NCBI GenBank assembly: GCA_025331565.1
Contig: JAFREQ010000008.1
Coordinates: forward strand, 992,001 to 1,056,000
DNA: 64,000 nucleotides
Direction of reading: 5' to 3'
Origin: Holacanthus passer
Lineage: Eukaryota > Chordata > Actinopteri > Pomacanthidae
Numbering within the stretch: the stretch's first letter is position 1; every line of letters begins with the position of its first letter. Both the position numbers and the translations under genes were made by a program. The notes below the pieces were generated by a model. The model saw nothing but the letters and a program-made list of their open reading frames with translations. It did not search any database and was not told the origin of the DNA. This document shows positions 61,101 to 64,000 of the stretch, in pieces.

Positions 61101-63063
61101 AGAAAACATCATCTTGCCTCATAGCAGACATGAAGTGATGGTGGAATGATACTGACTGGTTGTAGACAAACTGACCTTCCAGCATTCTTAACAAATCCAA
61201 CATCGGCGAGCACAGCCTGGCAGATATCACAGCAGAAGCAGTCCGGATGCCAGCTGTTGTTCATAGCCTTGATCACACGGCCAATGATGAACTCACCTTA
61301 GAGGAGAGCCGAGGATTATTGAAGCAAACAGTGATTATTTATTGTTTAAAAGGCATAAAAAGCTTCATATGACCTTGAACCAGTGGGGCCAGGTAAAGAA
61401 AATGGATGGATGGCATTTATTCTTTTACTGCAGTTCCTTTACTTACCACACTGGTGGCAGCAGGGAGCGAACAGCATCTGGAAGTCATGTTCACAGTATT
61501 TCCTGCCTTCAAACTGTCGACGGAATGTAAACAATTTGTACACAATTAATTAAAGCACACAGCTGTACATTCACACAATAGCAATATCATTAACAATACA
61601 ATCATAAAAACATCTCCTCAGCCTTTATATGCATGAATACACCCTAATATTCTTACTAATAGAACTCTGTTATCAAAAATGGCAGCACCAATGCGTTTAC
61701 CCAGCTACAAATATGACTCAGTGACCACAGTTGAATGATGGCAGCTGTAAAATATTAGTCAGCAACACTGAGAAAGCAAAGGGGGAGGAGAGCAAGAACG
61801 ATTTTGATGAGGCCTTCAGGCGTTGCTGAAACTCAAATTTGCCTGGCACTGTAAAACTGATGATGATGATTTGATGAAAGATGGGTGATCTGCATGGCGT
61901 TATTTAGCAAGAAATGGTTGATCTTTCTTCATTTTATCTTTCTCTCTGTGTGCAGCACAACATGCAGATGTGAGGTTAAATATCTAAATCACATGTCCCG
62001 AGTCACAAGTCCCCATGTGACACTCAGTGCAAGTGTGGCTATATGCTACACTGTATGTATTCGTGCATTCGTATTCCAAACAGTCAACAGTGCATCATGG
62101 CATCACATTTTCTGTACAAAAGCATTATTTAATACAACCCATATTTTTACAATATCAAAAACACTTCTTTAGAATTTACACATAGCAAAAATATTTTTTA
62201 ACTAATAAACCTGTGGTGCTCAAAAACATCAACAAAACAAACAAATGAATAAAGAAGGCCTGAAGTCCTAACCTGTTGTAAAACACTATAATTTATTCAT
62301 GGCAAAAGGTAGAATTATTTACAGGTAATCGAAGGTTAATGTAACGTCCTTGATGTTTATATTGATCGCAGCATTAGAGACACCTTCTCTTTGATAGACT
62401 GACTAAACAGAGGAGCATCAGGCGCTCAGGGCCCTGCTGGAGAGACATCTGGCCTTGTGTCAATGCCGGTAAGCCAACAGCTTCCTGGAAGTGGGTTTCT
62501 AATAATTCAGTAGTGCATTAAGATTGTGTCACCTCTCTTTATTTACCTCAACAAGGATTTGTGTTAAATTTCTTTGTCTAAGGAATGTGAAACTTCTGTG
62601 TTCAAGCACTACTTCCAAACATATCTCTGAACCCGCTGACCTGTTCACACATGCTGTAATGTCAATGGTGCTTTGAACTTAACTGCAGGGCTCGCAGCAA
62701 ATACACATGAGCAGCGCTGATGGTAGTTGTATGCTTCATTGTCTTTTAGGCATCAATCAGAGTAATTTTTCACTGAATCATACTGGCTATAAAAGTCTAC
62801 ACTAAAAGTTCTCTGTAATCCACTGTCCTCTAGGTGTGTTTAAACCTGTCAGTTACTGAATCACGCATCTTTTATTGGATGCTGAAATGAAGAGGACAAA
62901 GTGTTACCTCATAGAAGAGTCCCTCTGGGAACTGCTGGAAACACTGGGCGCACACAAAGCACTGCTCGTGGTAAAGCTCCCCATTACTGTTCACTATCTT
63001 CTCGGCCGGGGCAAAGCCGCTCTTGCAGCGCTCACACATGGCATTGGCCAGAGCATTGGCCAT
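55014..63063 (-). CDS. lims1: LIMS1 (PINCH-1), five-LIM focal adhesion adaptor
   Basis: Exons on the minus strand: 62908-63067 (ATG at 63063), 61447-61513, 61176-61296, 60537-60686, 59714-59864, then 7a 59060-59152 or 7b 58226-58318, 57412-57460, 57099-57174, and a last exon 10a (56448-56592) or 10b (55014-55128). With 7b and 10b the product is exactly 325 residues, as human PINCH-1, and nearly identical: it starts MANALANAMCERC; LIM2 has GEFIIGRVIKAMNNSWHP, LIM3 QKCHAIIEEQP, LIM4 CGACRRPIEGRVVNAMGKQW, LIM5 VVSALNKAWCVNCFACSTC. PINCH binds ILK (LIM1), Nck2 (LIM4) and RSU1 (LIM5) in the integrin-linked IPP complex. A 3' splice site (CCTCTCAG) stands four bases before the ATG; an upstream exon ending AG would give the Ser-Asn-Met join of the human long forms. 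That exon lies outside the window. Confidence 0.96.
55495..55500 (-). promoter_or_regulatory. lims1: Candidate poly(A) signal for the exon 10a form of lims1
   Basis: AATAAA on the minus strand between exons 10a and 10b, about 950 bases after the 10a stop. Confidence 0.3.
56448..56592 (-). CDS. lims1: lims1 alternative last exon 10a
   Basis: Acceptor CTCTGTCAG, 47 codons plus TGA. It reads DKFVEVDLKPVCKHCYERLP, then a basic helical-looking tail with KRRLAKRERDSKEKKKK and the end LIPMCL. The LIM5 zinc ligands (VCKHC) are kept. The tail is ten residues longer and more basic than that of 10b. A poly(A) hexamer for it could be at 55495-55500 (minus strand). I have a vague memory of similar tails in other vertebrate LIMS1 transcripts but cannot verify it. 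Confidence 0.85.
56593..56845 (-). promoter_or_regulatory. lims1: Very long C/U-rich tract before lims1 exon 10a
   Basis: On the plus strand about 250 bases are dominated by A and G (GGAGGAGGGAGAG, GAGGAGGAGAAAG and similar). On the transcript strand this is a C/U-rich tract running up to the exon 10a acceptor, with many UCUU and CUCUCU words of the kind bound by PTB proteins. Confidence 0.6.
58226..58318 (-). CDS. lims1: lims1 exon 7b (LIM4 second half, canonical)
   Basis: 93 bases, 31 codons, acceptor GTTTGCAG, donor GTAACACT. It reads HFVCAKCEKPFLGHRHYERK, then GLAYCETHYNQ, identical to human PINCH-1. It lies 741 bases downstream of 7a. Confidence 0.93.
59060..59152 (-). CDS. lims1: lims1 alternative exon 7a (LIM4 second half, variant)
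   Basis: 93 bases, 31 codons, phase 0 at both ends, acceptor ACATGTAG, donor GTGAGGGG. It reads HHVCSVCERPFQGH, then PFYERGGRAYCERHFDM. Compared with exon 7b it differs at about half its residues but keeps Cys-x2-Cys, the YC-x2-H pair and the His after WHVE, so the LIM4 zinc sites would still form. Equal length and phase mean 7a and 7b can replace each other, but not both be used without adding a half-finger. The transcript strand upstream is strongly C/U-rich. Confidence 0.85.
59153..59275 (-). promoter_or_regulatory. lims1: C/U-rich tract before lims1 exon 7a
   Basis: The plus strand is purine-rich (GGAGGAGGGAAGACGGGAGA, GTGGAGAGACAGG, AGGAGACAGACAG). On the transcript it is a C/U-rich region of about 120 bases before the exon 7a acceptor. 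It is weaker than the tract before 10a. Confidence 0.5.
59865..62907 (-). other. lims1: lims1 introns between exons 2 and 6
   Basis: Introns 59865-60536, 60687-61175, 61297-61446 and 61514-62907. All have GT/AG ends (the intron after exon 4 uses GTCAGT). No repeat or extra exon was recognised. Confidence 0.8.
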
Positions 63064-63067
63064 GTTG

Positions 63068-64000
63068 CTGAGAGGAAGAAATGTCAGAATCAGCATCAAG
63101 GTGCACTTATACAGTCAAAATAGTCAGGCATTGAAAAGAATTCATAAAATTAGTAGAAGTAGGGAGTATTTGCAGAATAAAATTAATCATATTGCAAACA
63201 GTACTATAGAGCATAAAATGGCATGTACTATAAGAAGGTTTGTCAGTGGAATTAAATATATTTACTGTATCAAAATTGCAGTATATTCGACTCTTTTTTA
63301 TTTGGTCTGGTTAATGGTACATTTTTGAAATCATTCCATTTCTTCAGCTGTTCTTTAACTTGTAAAACCTTGGTTCAACCTGAAGATTCTCAGAGAGACA
63401 TCATTATCATATCAGCATTACTTTTAATGTGGCCATGATTTGTTTTATGATTTTAATATTTGTCGATAAGAAGGCTTGTTGTTATATTTCACTTCTTACA
63501 TGTGCAGCATATATCTTGTTTATCTTCAATCTGCTTTTAATTTTTTCATGCATTGGCAATTTGTTTCTGTAAGTCCTATTTCTTTAGGAATATCAATGAA
63601 CTAGAGGCGGATGGATAATGGAAACTACCAGGGTCATGTCAGGACACACCTAACTCCAACATTTTAACATCTATCTCACGTTTCTCCTGCCATGAAAACA
63701 GCTGGAAGATGTACTCAGTACGAGGAGAGGAGAGGAGAGAGGGGAAAATGTGATGTAAGAGGTCATCGGCCCATGCAAACACACACACAGACAGACACAC
63801 AATATCTTGGTTTGGGTTTATTTTGGCTCCGTTTATCAGGGTGTGGGGATCAGTGAGGTGTGGAACCTGCGTGTTGTCTTTTTAGAGACAAGCTGAAGTT
63901 ACCGTTTATTCCGCAGTGAGAGCAAGGGTTAGTATGACATATGCAGTTCATATGTCATATGCGTAGCCCTTTCATTAGAATTGTTTTATTGCCTCTCTGC
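63068..64000 (-). other. lims1: lims1 5' intron running off the window
   Basis: It begins at the acceptor CCTCTCAG (minus strand) before the MANAL exon. No first exon was recognised. A perfect 11-bp inverted repeat with a 5-base loop lies at 63933-63959. Confidence 0.65.
63933..63959. repeat. Perfect inverted repeat
   Basis: TATGACATATG, five bases, CATATGTCATA. It could form a small hairpin or a dimer-binding site; function unknown. Confidence 0.7.

Overview
The window is vertebrate nuclear DNA, almost certainly from a teleost and probably a percomorph. It carries large AT-rich introns with canonical GT/AG junctions. It also holds many repeat types I know from fish: MITEs starting GGGCTGCAACTAAC, a decayed Tc1-like element starting TACAACCCC, and CA microsatellites. 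Exons were read by eye from conserved protein blocks and splice sites, with a phase check on every junction. No database search was possible.

Layout, left to right. 1-3.9 kb is repeat-rich and has no gene I can support. kctd4 (minus, 3903-4679) is a single-coding-exon BTB/KCTD gene. The last four coding exons of gtf2f2 (plus, 18016-23023; TFIIF beta/RAP30) follow after a 13 kb gene-poor stretch. The 5' half of gtf2f2 was not found and probably lies left of the window, which would nest kctd4 antisense inside a gtf2f2 intron as in human. tpt1 (minus, 24890-28903; TCTP) converges on gtf2f2 and has a 5'TOP start and a CRE. ranbp2 (minus, 30496-52409; nucleoporin RANBP2/NUP358) is complete in 29 coding exons, 3042 codons plus stop. 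lims1 (minus, 55014-63067; PINCH-1, five LIM domains) lies upstream of ranbp2 on the same strand, and its leader exon(s) lie beyond the right edge.

The human counterparts sit in two places: GTF2F2-KCTD4-TPT1 on chromosome 13 and LIMS1-RANBP2 on chromosome 2. Here the two blocks are joined between 29 and 30 kb.

The most interesting signal is in lims1. The exon for the second half of LIM4 is present twice (93 nt each, same phase, all zinc ligands kept), and there are two alternative last exons with different C-terminal tails. The non-canonical copy of each pair (7a and 10a) is preceded by an unusually long C/U-rich tract on the transcript strand, while the canonical copies are not. This looks like a coordinated, possibly PTB-type, splicing switch that would change the Nck2-facing (LIM4) and RSU1-facing (LIM5) parts of the adaptor. 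Other points are a one-base frame break in tpt1 exon 2, a ranbp2 5' splice site that is itself the start of a CA microsatellite, a reduced zinc-finger array in ranbp2, and several nested repeats.
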